Positions 18,064 through 27,902 are shown, numbered from the stretch's first letter. The stretch: DNA of 64,000 nucleotides from Bin5 sp965232575 (GCA_965232575.1 CBDDPZ010000009.1:1-64000), one strand, 5' to 3'. Notes: a model not told the origin generated them from the letters alone. A program made the numbers and translations.

Positions 18064-18085
18064 ATCCTGAGCCAGCTATCAGGAT
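18064..18085 (+). other. Intercistronic stem-loop upstream of the binding-protein gene
   Basis: ATCCTGA (18064-18070) and TCAGGAT (18079-18085) form a perfect 7-bp stem with an 8-base loop in the 188-base gap between the ATPase and binding-protein genes. There is no U-tract. It could protect or attenuate the message so that the binding protein is made in excess, a common arrangement in ABC operons. Confidence 0.45.
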
Positions 18086-18165
18086 CTGATTCTGGAATCC
18101 GAGAGACATTGTGGACAGCGAGCTGGCGTTTCCCACAGCATTCCCGCCAAAAGGAGTTTGCAGAC

Positions 18166-19893
18166 ATGCAATTCAAAATGATGTCGCACCGATTCACAAT
18201 GGTGACTGTTGTCAGCCTACTTTGCCTGGCGCTCTTGGCGGCTTGTGCCCCCGCGGTCGGCCCCGACGACAGTGCACCGCAGGCAGACACCGCCGCAGAC
18301 ACGTCAGACATGACGGGCCGCGAGAGGGCCTTGGCAACAGCCTCTGAAGAAGATCGAACGCTGATCGTCGCCGTCAGTCAGGATCTCTCTACGCTCGACT
18401 GGGACGCATCCGGCGCATTCCCGCGTATGACTGAAACGCAGGTCAATGTCCTGGGAAGCTGGGCGCAGCCAGCCATAATCGAGCTTGAGGACGGCAGCAT
18501 GGTTGGCGATGCGTTGAACTTTGAGCCGATGCTGGCCGATTCGATGGTGATCTCGATGGATGGCACGCAGTGGACCTTTAAATTGCCGGAAGGAATGAAA
18601 CACTATCCCTCGGGCAATGAGGTCACTGCCAATGATTACCTCTACTACAAAGATCGCCGCGGCAACATGCGTGTCCCGCCTTCGCTCGACCGGCTAGTCC
18701 GCCTGGCCACTAAGGAGGAGCCGTTAAAGGGGTTCGAGGTGCTCGATGATTACACGTTCCGCTTTAACGCATCCGACTGGACGCCCATTCTGCGGCCCTT
18801 TATGAGCTGCTGCCAGTTTGGCTACCTGATCGACAGCCAGGCCTACATGGATGCCGGTGAGGCCGAAGGCGACAAGTGGGGTCAGGAGTATGCCAAAACC
18901 AACATGCCCAGCAGCGGCCCATACTACATCCATGACCGCATCCCGAATGAGGTGATGGAGTTCCGCGCCAATCCGAACTGGCAGGGCAAGGAACCGTACT
19001 TTAACCGCATCCTCTTCACCGTTGTACCTGAGTCTGCCGACCGCGTGCTCTTGCTCAAGGCCGGCGAGGTCGACATGGCCCAGGACCTCTCCGCCAAGGA
19101 GATTAACGATCTGCGCAGCGACTCAAGTGTCCAGGTGAAGCAAGTGCGCATTGGCGACATGATCGTTATGCCGATCAACCACAACACCGAACCCTTCAAC
19201 AATAAACTCGTACGTCAGGCAGTCGCATACCTGATTCCTTACGACGACATCATCGAGAGCGTGTGGTTCGGCAGTGCCGAACGCAGTCTCGGTCCCGTGC
19301 CCTCCATGGTGCCCGGCTATGACCACAGCTACTGGCCCTACGATCTGCCCGAAGAAGAGGCCATCGCCAAGGCGAAGGAGCTCTTGGCCGAAGCTGGCTA
19401 TGCTGACGATCTGGAATTCGATCTGAACATCGATCTCGGCACGCCCGAACAGGCGAGCATGGCCAAGATCATTCAGAGCGCCCTCGCAGCCGCGGACATC
19501 ACGGTCAACATCAATCCGATGCCGCGTGCGGCCTATCAGGAAGGCAAGAACCAGGGTACCCATACCTCGGCGCTCGATACTCTATTTCCCTGGGTGGCCG
19601 AACCTGGTTACTTCATGGACATTCTGCTGGGTTGCGCCTCCTACGGCAACCGCTACAGCGGCGTTTGTCTGGAGGAAGCCGATGAGTTGGTTCGCCAGGC
19701 CGGCACGACTGTAGACGAAGATGAGCGCTTTGAGCTTTACAGCCAGGCGCAGCGACTCCACATAGACAATGCCTCTTGGATATGGCTTGGCGCCCGCTAC
19801 TTCAATCTGGCTATCGCTTCCGATATCGCCGGCTACGTCGCCTTTCCGGATACGCGCACACGTTACTGGCATCTCTATCGCGATTCCGAGTAG
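18166..19893 (+). CDS. Dipeptide/oligopeptide-type ABC transporter substrate-binding lipoprotein (SBP family 5)
   Basis: A 575-residue extracytoplasmic lipoprotein. The ATG at 18166 follows AAAGGAG at 9 bases; the frame extends upstream but without a site. The signal peptide ends in a lipobox LLAAC with the acylated cysteine at residue 27, followed by an acidic, Ala-rich linker. SBP_bac_5 features include DWDASGAFPRMTETQVN, PMLADSMVISMDGTQWTFKLPEGMKHYPSGNEVTANDYLYY and FNNKLVRQAVAYLIPYDDII. It completes the importer encoded by the four preceding genes. The ligand cannot be predicted. Confidence 0.9.
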   Translation: MQFKMMSHRFTMVTVVSLLCLALLAACAPAVGPDDSAPQADTAADTSDMTGRERALATASEEDRTLIVAVSQDLSTLDWDASGAFPRMTETQVNVLGSWAQPAIIELEDGSMVGDALNFEPMLADSMVISMDGTQWTFKLPEGMKHYPSGNEVTANDYLYYKDRRGNMRVPPSLDRLVRLATKEEPLKGFEVLDDYTFRFNASDWTPILRPFMSCCQFGYLIDSQAYMDAGEAEGDKWGQEYAKTNMPSSGPYYIHDRIPNEVMEFRANPNWQGKEPYFNRILFTVVPESADRVLLLKAGEVDMAQDLSAKEINDLRSDSSVQVKQVRIGDMIVMPINHNTEPFNNKLVRQAVAYLIPYDDIIESVWFGSAERSLGPVPSMVPGYDHSYWPYDLPEEEAIAKAKELLAEAGYADDLEFDLNIDLGTPEQASMAKIIQSALAAADITVNINPMPRAAYQEGKNQGTHTSALDTLFPWVAEPGYFMDILLGCASYGNRYSGVCLEEADELVRQAGTTVDEDERFELYSQAQRLHIDNASWIWLGARYFNLAIASDIAGYVAFPDTRTRYWHLYRDSE

Positions 19894-19990
19894 CGCTTGA
19901 GCCAGGTGGCGGTCGTGCACAGCCATGTCATCTCCAGGGCATTGCCGCTGGACACGATTGCTATCTGATCCGCTCTGACGCGCATTGGGA

Positions 19991-20127
19991 CGACCGGTAA
20001 CTCGACAACCCGGCCGGTCGCCCGATGTTCAGTGTGCAGAGCCAGACCGACGGTTCGACAGTGCCGGGGACTTCATAGGCAGAATTCGCCATCGTGCGAC
20101 TGGGCTGGAAGAGTCTCCGGCACTGTC
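19991..20127 (+). terminator. Two strong hairpins after the binding-protein gene
   Basis: A 7-bp stem (CGACCGG at 19991-19997 with CCGGTCG at 20014-20020) is followed by a longer one (GACAGTGCCGG at 20057-20067 with CCGGCACTGTC at 20117-20127). The longer stem continues inward imperfectly (GGGACTTC against GGAAGAGTCTCC). They fill the 278-base gap before the next transporter gene. Neither has a clear U-run, so they may slow exonucleases or end transcription in a factor-dependent way. No gene is seen in the gap. Confidence 0.4.
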
Positions 20128-20171
20128 CTGTAAAGAGCTTAGTTTGAAGTTCCCTACAAGGCTGACCGTTT

Positions 20172-21509
20172 GTGGTTCCGAAAAAACTGAGCCAGCGTTA
20201 CATCTTTGCATTCTGGTATCCGCTGGCGCTCAGTTGGCTGATGATGAGCATCGCCGACCCTGTGGTAAGTGCAGGGATCACCCGTCTGCCCCAACCGGAA
20301 CTTGAGCTGGCCGCCTTCGGTGTGGCCCAACCGATTGCCATCCTGATGGAAAGTCCTATCATCTACATGCTGGGCACCGGGGTAGCCCTGGTTCGCAATC
20401 GCTCTATGTATCACTTGGTGTGGCGCTTCATGCTCCATCTTTCGATTCTGATGACCGTGGTGAGCGCAGCGCTTTTCTTTACACCGGCCTACCATGTGAT
20501 GACCCGTATACTCCTAGGACTGACCGAGGACGTAGCGGCCGCTGCCCGGCCCGCCATGCAACTGCTTCTGTTATGGCCCGCCGCAATCGGTCTGCGCCGC
20601 TTCCTGCAGGGCGTCCTTATCAGACATGGCTACACACGCCACATCACAATGGGAACGGTATGCCGGCTGGCAACCTTGTCCGCCACGATGGTCGTCGGTG
20701 TATGGATTGGCGGTATTCCGGGCGCGGTCCTGGGAGGCCTCGCGATGGTCTTGAGCGTGATAGTCGAAGCCTTCGTAATCGCCTGGTGGGCCCGGCCAAT
20801 CGTTCATACGCATATTCTCGCCAAGAAGGAAGCCCCTGATCAGAACGATGCTGACATGACCTATACCGGCCTATGGCGGTTTTACCTGCCGCTGGCCGCC
20901 ACCGACGTCATGCGAGTCATCTCCCGTCCTCTTGTCGTAGCCGGAATAGCTCGCTCCGCGATGTCGGCAGCATCGCTGTCCGCCTTCCCGGTCGCTTTTG
21001 GCCTGGGCATGTTCTTCTCCAGCCCGATGCGCGCCTGCCATGAGGTCGTCATTGCCCTTTTTCAGGACGAGCGTTCCTATCGGGCGCTAAGGCGTTTTGT
21101 GGTGATATCGGGGGCGGTCCTGAGCCTTGTAATGGGCCTGCTGGTTTTCACCCCCTTGGATCATTTCTATTTCACTTTTCTCCTTGGTGTCCCGGCCGAA
21201 ATAAAGCCGCTCGCAACACTGGGCGCCCAGTTCATGGTTCCGTTTACCTTTTTGCTGGCATGGCAAAACCTGTATCGCGGACGGCTCATGAAGCGGCATG
21301 AAACACGCTTCATTCAGTATGGAATGGTCGTCAACCTGGTCAGCATGTTACTCGCGCTGACTATCGGTGTGTCGGTTGGGCTGGCTTCGGGCGTCGTTGT
21401 CGGCGCGGCGTCAGTCATGCTTGCCCATGCTGTGGAGGTGGTTGTATTGAACGCGGCCAACAGGCCTCCCGACACCTTCACGGACATCCAACCGACACCT
21501 GCACACTAG
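20172..21509 (+). CDS. MATE/ANKH-like multidrug or lipid-carrier exporter superfamily membrane protein
   Basis: A 445-residue, strongly hydrophobic protein with about 12 predicted membrane helices, starting at GTG (MVPKKLSQRYIFAFWYPLALSWLMM). The N-terminal SIADPVVSAGI followed by LAAFGVAQPIAILMESP, and the repeated second half (LPLAATDVMRVISRPLVVAGIAR), have the internal two-fold pattern of the MATE/MVF fold. The ARPAMQLLLLWPAAIGLRRFLQGVLIRHGYT block resembles a loop in ANKH-like proteins. Members export drugs, pyrophosphate/citrate or lipid-linked sugars. In this locus it may export a product of the imported compound, but this is a guess. Confidence 0.65.
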   Translation: MVPKKLSQRYIFAFWYPLALSWLMMSIADPVVSAGITRLPQPELELAAFGVAQPIAILMESPIIYMLGTGVALVRNRSMYHLVWRFMLHLSILMTVVSAALFFTPAYHVMTRILLGLTEDVAAAARPAMQLLLLWPAAIGLRRFLQGVLIRHGYTRHITMGTVCRLATLSATMVVGVWIGGIPGAVLGGLAMVLSVIVEAFVIAWWARPIVHTHILAKKEAPDQNDADMTYTGLWRFYLPLAATDVMRVISRPLVVAGIARSAMSAASLSAFPVAFGLGMFFSSPMRACHEVVIALFQDERSYRALRRFVVISGAVLSLVMGLLVFTPLDHFYFTFLLGVPAEIKPLATLGAQFMVPFTFLLAWQNLYRGRLMKRHETRFIQYGMVVNLVSMLLALTIGVSVGLASGVVVGAASVMLAHAVEVVVLNAANRPPDTFTDIQPTPAH

Positions 21510-21640
21510 AGGCCTAGAGGCAACTGTCGACACCGCTCGATTCGGCGCACACATTCTTTCCCGGCGCGCCCCGCCCGAGGGTCGAGCCAGGATTTCAAAT
21601 CGGTTCTCCACGCGTGAATAGTCACTAAGGAGCTTTTCAA

Positions 21641-22642
21641 ATGGCAAACTTTGAACTTGCAGGCCTGAGCGCCGCGCCCGGCGAAGTAGTGAAGGGCCAT
21701 CTCGGCCATGTCACATTGGCCGACGGCAACAAGGTTGGTGTGCCCGTAGTGATCGTAAACGGTGTCGAGGACGGGCCCACCCTGGTTGTTACTGCCTCGA
21801 TCCATGGCACTGAGATAAACGGGACCGGAGCCCTCCTCAAAACGGTGCGGGCGACTGATCCCAGGCAACTGAAAGGACGTTTGGTTGCCATTACGGTCGG
21901 CAATCCGTTCGCCTTTCAGGTCGGCTCCTACTTTTCGCCGGTGATCGCTCCGACAGGTGACGGCATCAACATGTCTTCCGCCCCAATGTGGCCTGCTGAT
22001 TCTGGCGGCACGGTCACGTTACGGCTGGCCGGCGTGATTGGAGAAGCGCTCAAAGTGGCGACCCACTCCATTGACGTCCACTCGAATCCTCCCGATGCCA
22101 TCCCCTTCACTTTGATTAGACGCGACGCTTGTCCCGATGAAACCGTGCTGGCAGAAATGGAAAAAATGGCGCAAGCGTGGGGATTTACCGTGATCGATTC
22201 CCCCGGCCGCTCTGCGACAGGCGTCGTCGGCAGCTCGCTGGCGCATGGCATCCCCTCTATGACACCGGAGCTTATTGCCGATTTCTTCCTCTGGGAAGAC
22301 AATACGAACTCCGGCCAGATCGGGATTGCCAATGTCATGAAGGCCATCGGCATGCTGGAGGGCGATATCGTTCCCCAGGCAACGACTCCGATGCAGGGTG
22401 ACTTCTACATGGCCGATCGCCTCACCTCGCATAAAGGCGGCCTGATGTGGATCAAGCATCCTCCCGGAACCTTTCTGCGCGAAGGGGACGTCGCCGTCGA
22501 CATGATGGATGTCTGGGGAGACCTCATCGAGGAAGTCAAAATGCCCTACGACGGCTACTGCTGGTCCTTTACCGGCGGGGTTGGGTACACACAGGTCGTT
22601 CCCGAAGGCACCCAGATCGCGTTTACTTTCCGCGAACGTTGA
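21641..22642 (+). CDS. Succinylglutamate desuccinylase/aspartoacylase (AstE/AspA)-family zinc hydrolase
   Basis: A 333-residue M14-like carboxypeptidase-fold protein. The zinc site is visible as H55-x-x-E58 in SIHGTEINGTGA and H147 in SIDVHSNP. AAGGAG precedes the ATG. The family removes an acyl group from an N-acyl amino acid or cleaves related amides. A C-terminal beta-rich segment (about 240-333: PMQGDFYMADRLTSHKGGLMWIKHPPGTFLREGDVAVDMMDVWGD) resembles the usual lipoyl-like tail of this group. Its placement with a racemase and an M20 hydrolase suggests N-acyl or N-carbamoyl amino-acid catabolism. Confidence 0.85.
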   Translation: MANFELAGLSAAPGEVVKGHLGHVTLADGNKVGVPVVIVNGVEDGPTLVVTASIHGTEINGTGALLKTVRATDPRQLKGRLVAITVGNPFAFQVGSYFSPVIAPTGDGINMSSAPMWPADSGGTVTLRLAGVIGEALKVATHSIDVHSNPPDAIPFTLIRRDACPDETVLAEMEKMAQAWGFTVIDSPGRSATGVVGSSLAHGIPSMTPELIADFFLWEDNTNSGQIGIANVMKAIGMLEGDIVPQATTPMQGDFYMADRLTSHKGGLMWIKHPPGTFLREGDVAVDMMDVWGDLIEEVKMPYDGYCWSFTGGVGYTQVVPEGTQIAFTFRER

Positions 22643-22730
22643 CCAATCGATGGAAGATACTACATCGCCATAGTGAAAGAAGACCTGTACGTACATGCGG
22701 GCTGACCCGCATCGGAAGGGATAGCGAAAC

Positions 22731-23975
22731 TTGAGTTCCGACGTCAACGTGGGAGCGCTGCCGCAAGCGCCCCCCGCCCAGACGCTCAAACTTGATAAGT
22801 TCCGACTCGGCATCCTCTCTCTCGGTCATCTTGTAGGGGATATGTACTACGCCACGCTCATTCCGCTGTGGCCTCTGCTCATCGACAGAATGTCGCTGAC
22901 CCTTACCGACGTGGGATTCTTTACGTCCCTCACCAGTTTCATGCTGATGCCCGTTCAGCCCTTCATCGGCTGGCTCGTGGACCGCTTCCCCCGCGCCTGG
23001 TTCATGATTCTGGGACTGATCGGCGCCGCTATCGGAATGAGCTTTATCGGCCTCGCGCCGACCTACACACTGCTCATGGTATGCGTCGTCTTTGGACGAT
23101 TCAGCAACGCCATCTTTCATCCTCACGCCGCGATGATGGTCCGCGCCACCTCCGGTGGCAGGCACGCAACGGCAATGTCCATTTTCGCGTTTGCCGGCAA
23201 CATCGGCATTGCCGTCGGTCCCCTGCTTAGTGTCGGTGTTGTCACCCTATTCGGTTTGGAGTCAACATACCTGATGATTCCATTCGGGCTGTTGGCGGCC
23301 GCTGCCATCTATTACTTCATCGGCGTAGACGTTCCCAAGGAGTCGCCGAAACCCGACGCCAAAGTCCAGGACGGAAGTTGGCTGGCTTCCGCGGCCCAGA
23401 CTTTCATCGGCCCGTTGATTCTTCTTGCAGTGCTGATGACTTTCCGCGCCGCAATTTGGGGCGGCTTCAGGACCTTCCTCCCTATCTTTCTGGTCGACAA
23501 TCGGGCCGTCTCCCTTCTCATCGGCGGCCTCGGTCTGTCTGCCCTTTCTCTTTTCGGCGCGCTGGGCGGACTGGTGGGCGGTCATCTCTCCGACCGCTAC
23601 TCCGGCTCTTGGGTCATTGCGCTCTCGCTTCTGGTTACCGCCGCCGCAATCTTTGCTTTCGTCAAGACTGACGGCATACTTAGCCTGCTGATGTTGATCG
23701 TGGCCGGCATGACCTTGTTTGCAAGCCAGCCGGTTGCCACCGTATTGGCCCAGGATCTCGCGCCGGACCGGATGGCCATGGCCTCTGGCGTAATGATGGG
23801 CATGGTTTGGGGATTCGGGGCGTTGCTCGTCACTCCCATCGGGATGTTAGGCGACATTTACGGCCTGAACACAAGTATGTATGCCCTCGCTGTCATGGCC
23901 GCAGTTACAGGTCTGGCCTCGTTCCTCTTGCCGGAGTTCAGACAGCAGTTCAGAAAGTCGCAACGCAAGGCATGA
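22731..23975 (+). CDS. MFS transporter (fosmidomycin-resistance-like)
   Basis: A 414-residue protein with 12 predicted membrane helices. The TTG start has AAGGG 10 bases upstream. The opening RLGILSLGHLVGDMYYATLIPLWPLLIDRM with a tyrosine- and aspartate-bearing first helix is typical of the FSR-type subfamily. The loop between helices 2 and 3 has GWLVDRFPRAW, and the helix 8-9 loop GGLVGGHLSDRYSG, both MFS signatures. The direction of transport and substrate are unknown. Confidence 0.85.
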   Translation: MSSDVNVGALPQAPPAQTLKLDKFRLGILSLGHLVGDMYYATLIPLWPLLIDRMSLTLTDVGFFTSLTSFMLMPVQPFIGWLVDRFPRAWFMILGLIGAAIGMSFIGLAPTYTLLMVCVVFGRFSNAIFHPHAAMMVRATSGGRHATAMSIFAFAGNIGIAVGPLLSVGVVTLFGLESTYLMIPFGLLAAAAIYYFIGVDVPKESPKPDAKVQDGSWLASAAQTFIGPLILLAVLMTFRAAIWGGFRTFLPIFLVDNRAVSLLIGGLGLSALSLFGALGGLVGGHLSDRYSGSWVIALSLLVTAAAIFAFVKTDGILSLLMLIVAGMTLFASQPVATVLAQDLAPDRMAMASGVMMGMVWGFGALLVTPIGMLGDIYGLNTSMYALAVMAAVTGLASFLLPEFRQQFRKSQRKA

Positions 23976-24076
23976 CATCTATCTACGTCGTTAAGGCAGG
24001 ATTCGAGATGAACTTAAAGGTGACTACCCGGCCGAATCGGCCTCAGTGCAGACCATAATTGCAAAGGAGCAGAGAA

Positions 24077-24871
24077 ATGAGCATCCGAATCCTTTACATC
24101 AATCCGCTCGGAACGGACATGTACGACGAATACACGTCCAACATCCTTCAGCCTGCTGCCTGCCCGGATACGGAGCTTGTTGTTCGCAGCTTGCAGGATG
24201 TGCCCAAGACCCCTTACCTGCCGCCGGCGGCCTATTTCACAAACCAGCTGCTTCACGCAGTAATTGAGGGCGAGAAAGAGGGCTTCGATGGAATATCGAT
24301 CGGCTGTTGCGCCGACCCGGGCTTGCAGGAAGCCAAAAGACTCGTCAACATCCCCGTATCCGGCCCGTTTGAAGCGCTGGCCCACACCGCACCCGCTTTA
24401 GGCCGGGTTACGATCATCACCGGCAATAAGAACAGCGGCTCCTGGAACCATCTGGTCCACCAATACAATATGGCGCCATGGCTGGCATCCGTGCGCGAAG
24501 CCCACTTCGCCCATCCCGACCCCGATATGTCCATGCAGTTGTTCGAACAGGATGAGTCGGAACTGCGGCGCATCGTGGTCGCCGAAATGGACCGGGCCGC
24601 CCGCGAAGAGGGCGTCGAACAGGCCAGACTCGCGCAGGAGGAGGATGGCGCCGATGCGGTCTTCTTTGCATGCACGCTCTGGTCAGGCCTGCTTGAACCC
24701 GTCGCGCGCGCCGTACCGGTTACAGTGCTTGACCCGATGATCACCGCGCTCAAGTACATCGAAATGGTTGCGGCCACCCGCCGGTACTACCGGGAGTATC
24801 AGCTTCAACTCTCGTTCGTCAGACATTCTCGGTTTCCTGTATCGACCGAAGCCGGCCCTTCGTTGAACTGA
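24077..24871 (+). CDS. Asp/Glu/hydantoin racemase family protein
   Basis: A 264-residue protein starting at the ATG 7 bases after AAAGGAG. Two catalytic cysteines expected in the family are present: C77 or C78 in ISIGCCADPGL and C199 in FFACTLWSGL, each followed by the usual small-residue turn. HyuE-type enzymes racemise hydantoins, other members Asp/Glu; maleate isomerases such as NicE also have this fold. Both options fit the neighbourhood: hydantoin use with the M20 gene, or a pyridine-ring pathway with the NicX-like trio. This is inference only. Confidence 0.85.
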   Translation: MSIRILYINPLGTDMYDEYTSNILQPAACPDTELVVRSLQDVPKTPYLPPAAYFTNQLLHAVIEGEKEGFDGISIGCCADPGLQEAKRLVNIPVSGPFEALAHTAPALGRVTIITGNKNSGSWNHLVHQYNMAPWLASVREAHFAHPDPDMSMQLFEQDESELRRIVVAEMDRAAREEGVEQARLAQEEDGADAVFFACTLWSGLLEPVARAVPVTVLDPMITALKYIEMVAATRRYYREYQLQLSFVRHSRFPVSTEAGPSLN

Positions 24872-24887
24872 CGGCCGCTCAGCCGTC
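24870..24887 (+). other. Stem-loop at the end of the racemase gene
   Basis: GACGGC (24870-24875) and GCCGTC (24882-24887) form a 6-bp stem with a 6-base loop overlapping the stop codon. There is no U-tract. Further GC-rich complementary segments follow to about 24940. The 156-base gap to the peptidase holds no gene. Confidence 0.3.
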
Positions 24888-25027
24888 GGTCGGAGACGGC
24901 GCCGGACCGCTGCAGTCAGTACAGTCGGCCGTCTTTCGAACGCGGCAAGCTTTCACATAGGCATCAATCGGGGCAGGAGCACCGAACTGTTCCCACCTGT
25001 CCCTGCACGTCAACAGAGGAGAATCCA

Positions 25028-26380
25028 ATGGACCGATTCGAGGCCAACGTCCAAGCCAATCAGGAGCGTTTTCTTGCCGAGCTTCAGGAGTTTTGTCGGA
25101 AGCCGAGCATAATTGCGCAGGGAATAGGAATTGAAGAGACCGCCGATTGGGTCAGTGACCGATTGCGGAGCGTTGGATTCGAATCCAAAGTGATTCAGGT
25201 AGAGGGAGGAGCGCCAGTCGTCTACGGCGAGATGGGTACCGGCGACAAAACGCTCATGATCTACAACCACTACGACGTACAGCCGCCTGAGCCGCTGGAT
25301 CTTTGGAACTCCGGCCCCTTCGACGCCGAGATCCGAGAGGGCCGCGTTTGGGCACGCGGCGTTTCGGACAACAAAGGTCCATGGATGGCCCGCGTCCAGG
25401 CCATCGAGGCGTACCAGCAGGAGATCGGTGAGCTTCCATTCCGAATCAAGTGGATCGTTGAAGGAGAGGAAGAAATTGGCAGCCCCAACCTGGGGCGCTT
25501 TGTCGAGGAAAATGAAGAACTCTTGGCGGGTGCGGACGCCTGTCTTTGGGAAGGGGGCCGCAGAGACGGGGCCGGCCGACCGGTCATCTCTCTTGGAATG
25601 AAAGGAATCGCCTACCTCGGCCTCTCAGTCTGCGGCGCAAGCAGCGACCTGCACTCCATGAATGCCCCCATCGTCGGCAATCCGGCATGGCGCCTGATTT
25701 GGGCGCTTGCCAGCCTCAAGGACGAAAACGAAAACATTACCGTTGACGGGCTGATGGACTACGTTGTCAAGCCGACGGAGGAGGAGTGGGCGTATCTTCG
25801 AGGCATTCCTTTTGATGAGGAAGAGGCCAAGCAGGACTTTGGCATCAGTTCGTTCCTGAAGGGCGCAACCGGGCCGGACGTTGTCAAGCAACTCCTGTTC
25901 GATCCGACCTGCACAATCTGCGGCTTTCTGACCGGGTACACAGGTCCCGGTTTGAAGACAGTCCTACCCAACCAGGCTTCGGCAAAAGTAGACTTTCGTT
26001 TGGTCCCCGACCTGAATCCCGAACTGGTGCTACGACTGGTGAGAGAGCACCTGGACAGGCGAGGTTTCACAGACGTCAATGTCGAGTTGCTGGCGCAACT
26101 GTGGCCGTACCGTTCGCCGGTTGAACACCCCTGGGTAAAGGCGAGCATCTCAGTTGCCCGGGACGTTTTTGGCGCAGAGCCGGTCGTTTACCCGTCATCG
26201 GCAGGCGGCGGGCCGATGTACCAGTTGTGTGGGACCTTCGGCATACCCGGCATATCGGGCGGCGGCGTAGGGAACCCCAATTCAAACCTCCACGCGCCCA
26301 ACGAGAACATTTACGTCGAAGATTACATGCGTTCAATTCTATATACAGGCCACCTGATAAACGCGATAGGCAACCTGTAA
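25028..26380 (+). CDS. M20-family zinc peptidase/dipeptidase
   Basis: A 450-residue protein of the ArgE/DapE/carnosinase-like M20 family. Metal and catalytic residues can be seen: H81 in NHYDVQP, D114 in GVSDNKGPW, the catalytic glutamate pair in VEGEEEIGSPN (about 145-154), and the final His in SNLHAPNENI. The dimerisation domain lies between about 190 and 310. An AGAGGAG site precedes the ATG. M20 enzymes cleave dipeptides or N-acyl/N-carbamoyl amino acids. It is part of the 10.6-27.9 kb amide/amino-acid island. Confidence 0.9.
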   Translation: MDRFEANVQANQERFLAELQEFCRKPSIIAQGIGIEETADWVSDRLRSVGFESKVIQVEGGAPVVYGEMGTGDKTLMIYNHYDVQPPEPLDLWNSGPFDAEIREGRVWARGVSDNKGPWMARVQAIEAYQQEIGELPFRIKWIVEGEEEIGSPNLGRFVEENEELLAGADACLWEGGRRDGAGRPVISLGMKGIAYLGLSVCGASSDLHSMNAPIVGNPAWRLIWALASLKDENENITVDGLMDYVVKPTEEEWAYLRGIPFDEEEAKQDFGISSFLKGATGPDVVKQLLFDPTCTICGFLTGYTGPGLKTVLPNQASAKVDFRLVPDLNPELVLRLVREHLDRRGFTDVNVELLAQLWPYRSPVEHPWVKASISVARDVFGAEPVVYPSSAGGGPMYQLCGTFGIPGISGGGVGNPNSNLHAPNENIYVEDYMRSILYTGHLINAIGNL

Positions 26381-26477
26381 CTCCGGCAAGAGTAGACTCC
26401 GATTCGAAAACTATCTCCCTTCCGCTCGTCTGCGAGAAAGGCTGGAATGCCTACTTCGGGCCAGGCCTGGGCGCTTA

Positions 26478-27899
26478 ATGAATAAGGATGATTCATCTGG
26501 AGGGTCGGCCCGCAAGTGGGCGGCGCTGCTGGCGGTCATTGCGGGGCTCCTGGTCCATGCCCTTAACCATAGTATCATCCAGGCTGCGCTGCCGACTTTG
26601 TCCCAGGAACTGCAGACTGACTTTGCCACAATTCAGTGGGTGCTTCTCAGTTTCCAAATCACTTTGACCGTAGTGATATTGAGCGTCGGCCGGCTGGCCG
26701 ACATGTTCGGTAAGAGACGCATCTATATCGTTGGTCTGCTTTGCTTTGCCCTAGCCTCTCTTCTCTGCGCGCTTTCCCCTAACGTCTACTTCCTGATCGG
26801 TTTCCGCGTTCTCCAATCCACGGGGGCAGCGGTCGTCACTGTACTTTCCATGGCGATCGTTGCCGAGGTCTTCCCCGACGAAGAGAAAGGCCGGGTACTT
26901 GGCATCTCCGCCGGCGCCAACTCTTTTGGTCACTTCGTGGGGCCTACCCTTGGTGGATATCTGATTGGAGAGTATAGCTGGCGGGTCGGCTTCTTCTTGC
27001 TCGTACCGTGTGGTCTTCTCGCCGCCCTGCTGGCGGCCCGGTACATTCCCGCTCTGCTGCCCTCTGGCACAACCCAACAGTTTGATCTTTTGGGCGCCGC
27101 GCTGATTGGCGCGACCATGTTCGCCTTCTCGCTCGGTCTGACGTATGGCCAACTGGTAGGATTCGTTCACATCCATGTGCTGCTTCTCTTTGCCGCCAGC
27201 GCCGTCGGGGTTGCGGCATTTTTCTTGGTGGAACGGCGCGTCGCCCATCCTGTGCTTGACTTTGAGCTTTTCCGCAACCGCCCATTCAGTCTCCACATTG
27301 GCCTCGCAGGACTCGCCGCGATCGCCACCTCAGGCGTGACCTTTCTGATGCCGTTCTTCATGCAGTTCGCGCTTGGCTTAACAATTCTCCAAGTGGGATT
27401 CGTGATGGCGATAGTCTCAATTGAAATCGCGCTGATTGCGCCGGCGGCCGGCTATCTCGCCGATCGTCTCGGCGCCCATCGAGTCACCCTTTTGGGGCTT
27501 GCCGCTCTCGTAGGCGGATTCCTCTCCGCCAGCACTTCCAATCAGGACATCGGCCAAATAGGCTTCTTAGTGCGCATGTTGCCCATGGGGGTTGGCATCG
27601 GACTGTTCATGAGCCCCAATAGTACTGTCATCATGGCGGTCGCGCCTCGGGCGCGTCTAGGCGTTGCCTCAGGCATGATTGGACTGACGCGAATGATGGG
27701 CCAGACAACAGGTATCGCACTATTGGGCGCCGTGTTTGCCAGCAATGTGGCGCGCTACGCCGGCATAGCAGTCGACGTTACCGAGGCGTCACCGTTGGCG
27801 ATCAGCCAGGCATTTCGTCTGCAGTTCCTGATTGTCACGGTAGTAATCGGGGCGACTCTGCTCTGGTCCCTGAAGACCAAACAAAAACAGCCAGCTTGA
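26478..27899 (+). CDS. MFS drug:H+ antiporter-2 (DHA2)-like transporter
   Basis: A 473-residue MFS protein with 14 predicted helices, as in the EmrB/QacA group. The hallmark of helix 1 and the following loop is NHSIIQAALPTLSQELQTDFATIQWVL. Motif A is at GRLADMFGKRRIY and motif C at GPTLGGYLIGEYSWR. Such carriers export drugs or metabolites. No strong ribosome site lies before the ATG. It ends 3 bases from the convergent sulfatase, with no room for a conventional terminator. Confidence 0.88.
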   Translation: MNKDDSSGGSARKWAALLAVIAGLLVHALNHSIIQAALPTLSQELQTDFATIQWVLLSFQITLTVVILSVGRLADMFGKRRIYIVGLLCFALASLLCALSPNVYFLIGFRVLQSTGAAVVTVLSMAIVAEVFPDEEKGRVLGISAGANSFGHFVGPTLGGYLIGEYSWRVGFFLLVPCGLLAALLAARYIPALLPSGTTQQFDLLGAALIGATMFAFSLGLTYGQLVGFVHIHVLLLFAASAVGVAAFFLVERRVAHPVLDFELFRNRPFSLHIGLAGLAAIATSGVTFLMPFFMQFALGLTILQVGFVMAIVSIEIALIAPAAGYLADRLGAHRVTLLGLAALVGGFLSASTSNQDIGQIGFLVRMLPMGVGIGLFMSPNSTVIMAVAPRARLGVASGMIGLTRMMGQTTGIALLGAVFASNVARYAGIAVDVTEASPLAISQAFRLQFLIVTVVIGATLLWSLKTKQKQPA

Positions 27900-27902
27900 A
27901 GG

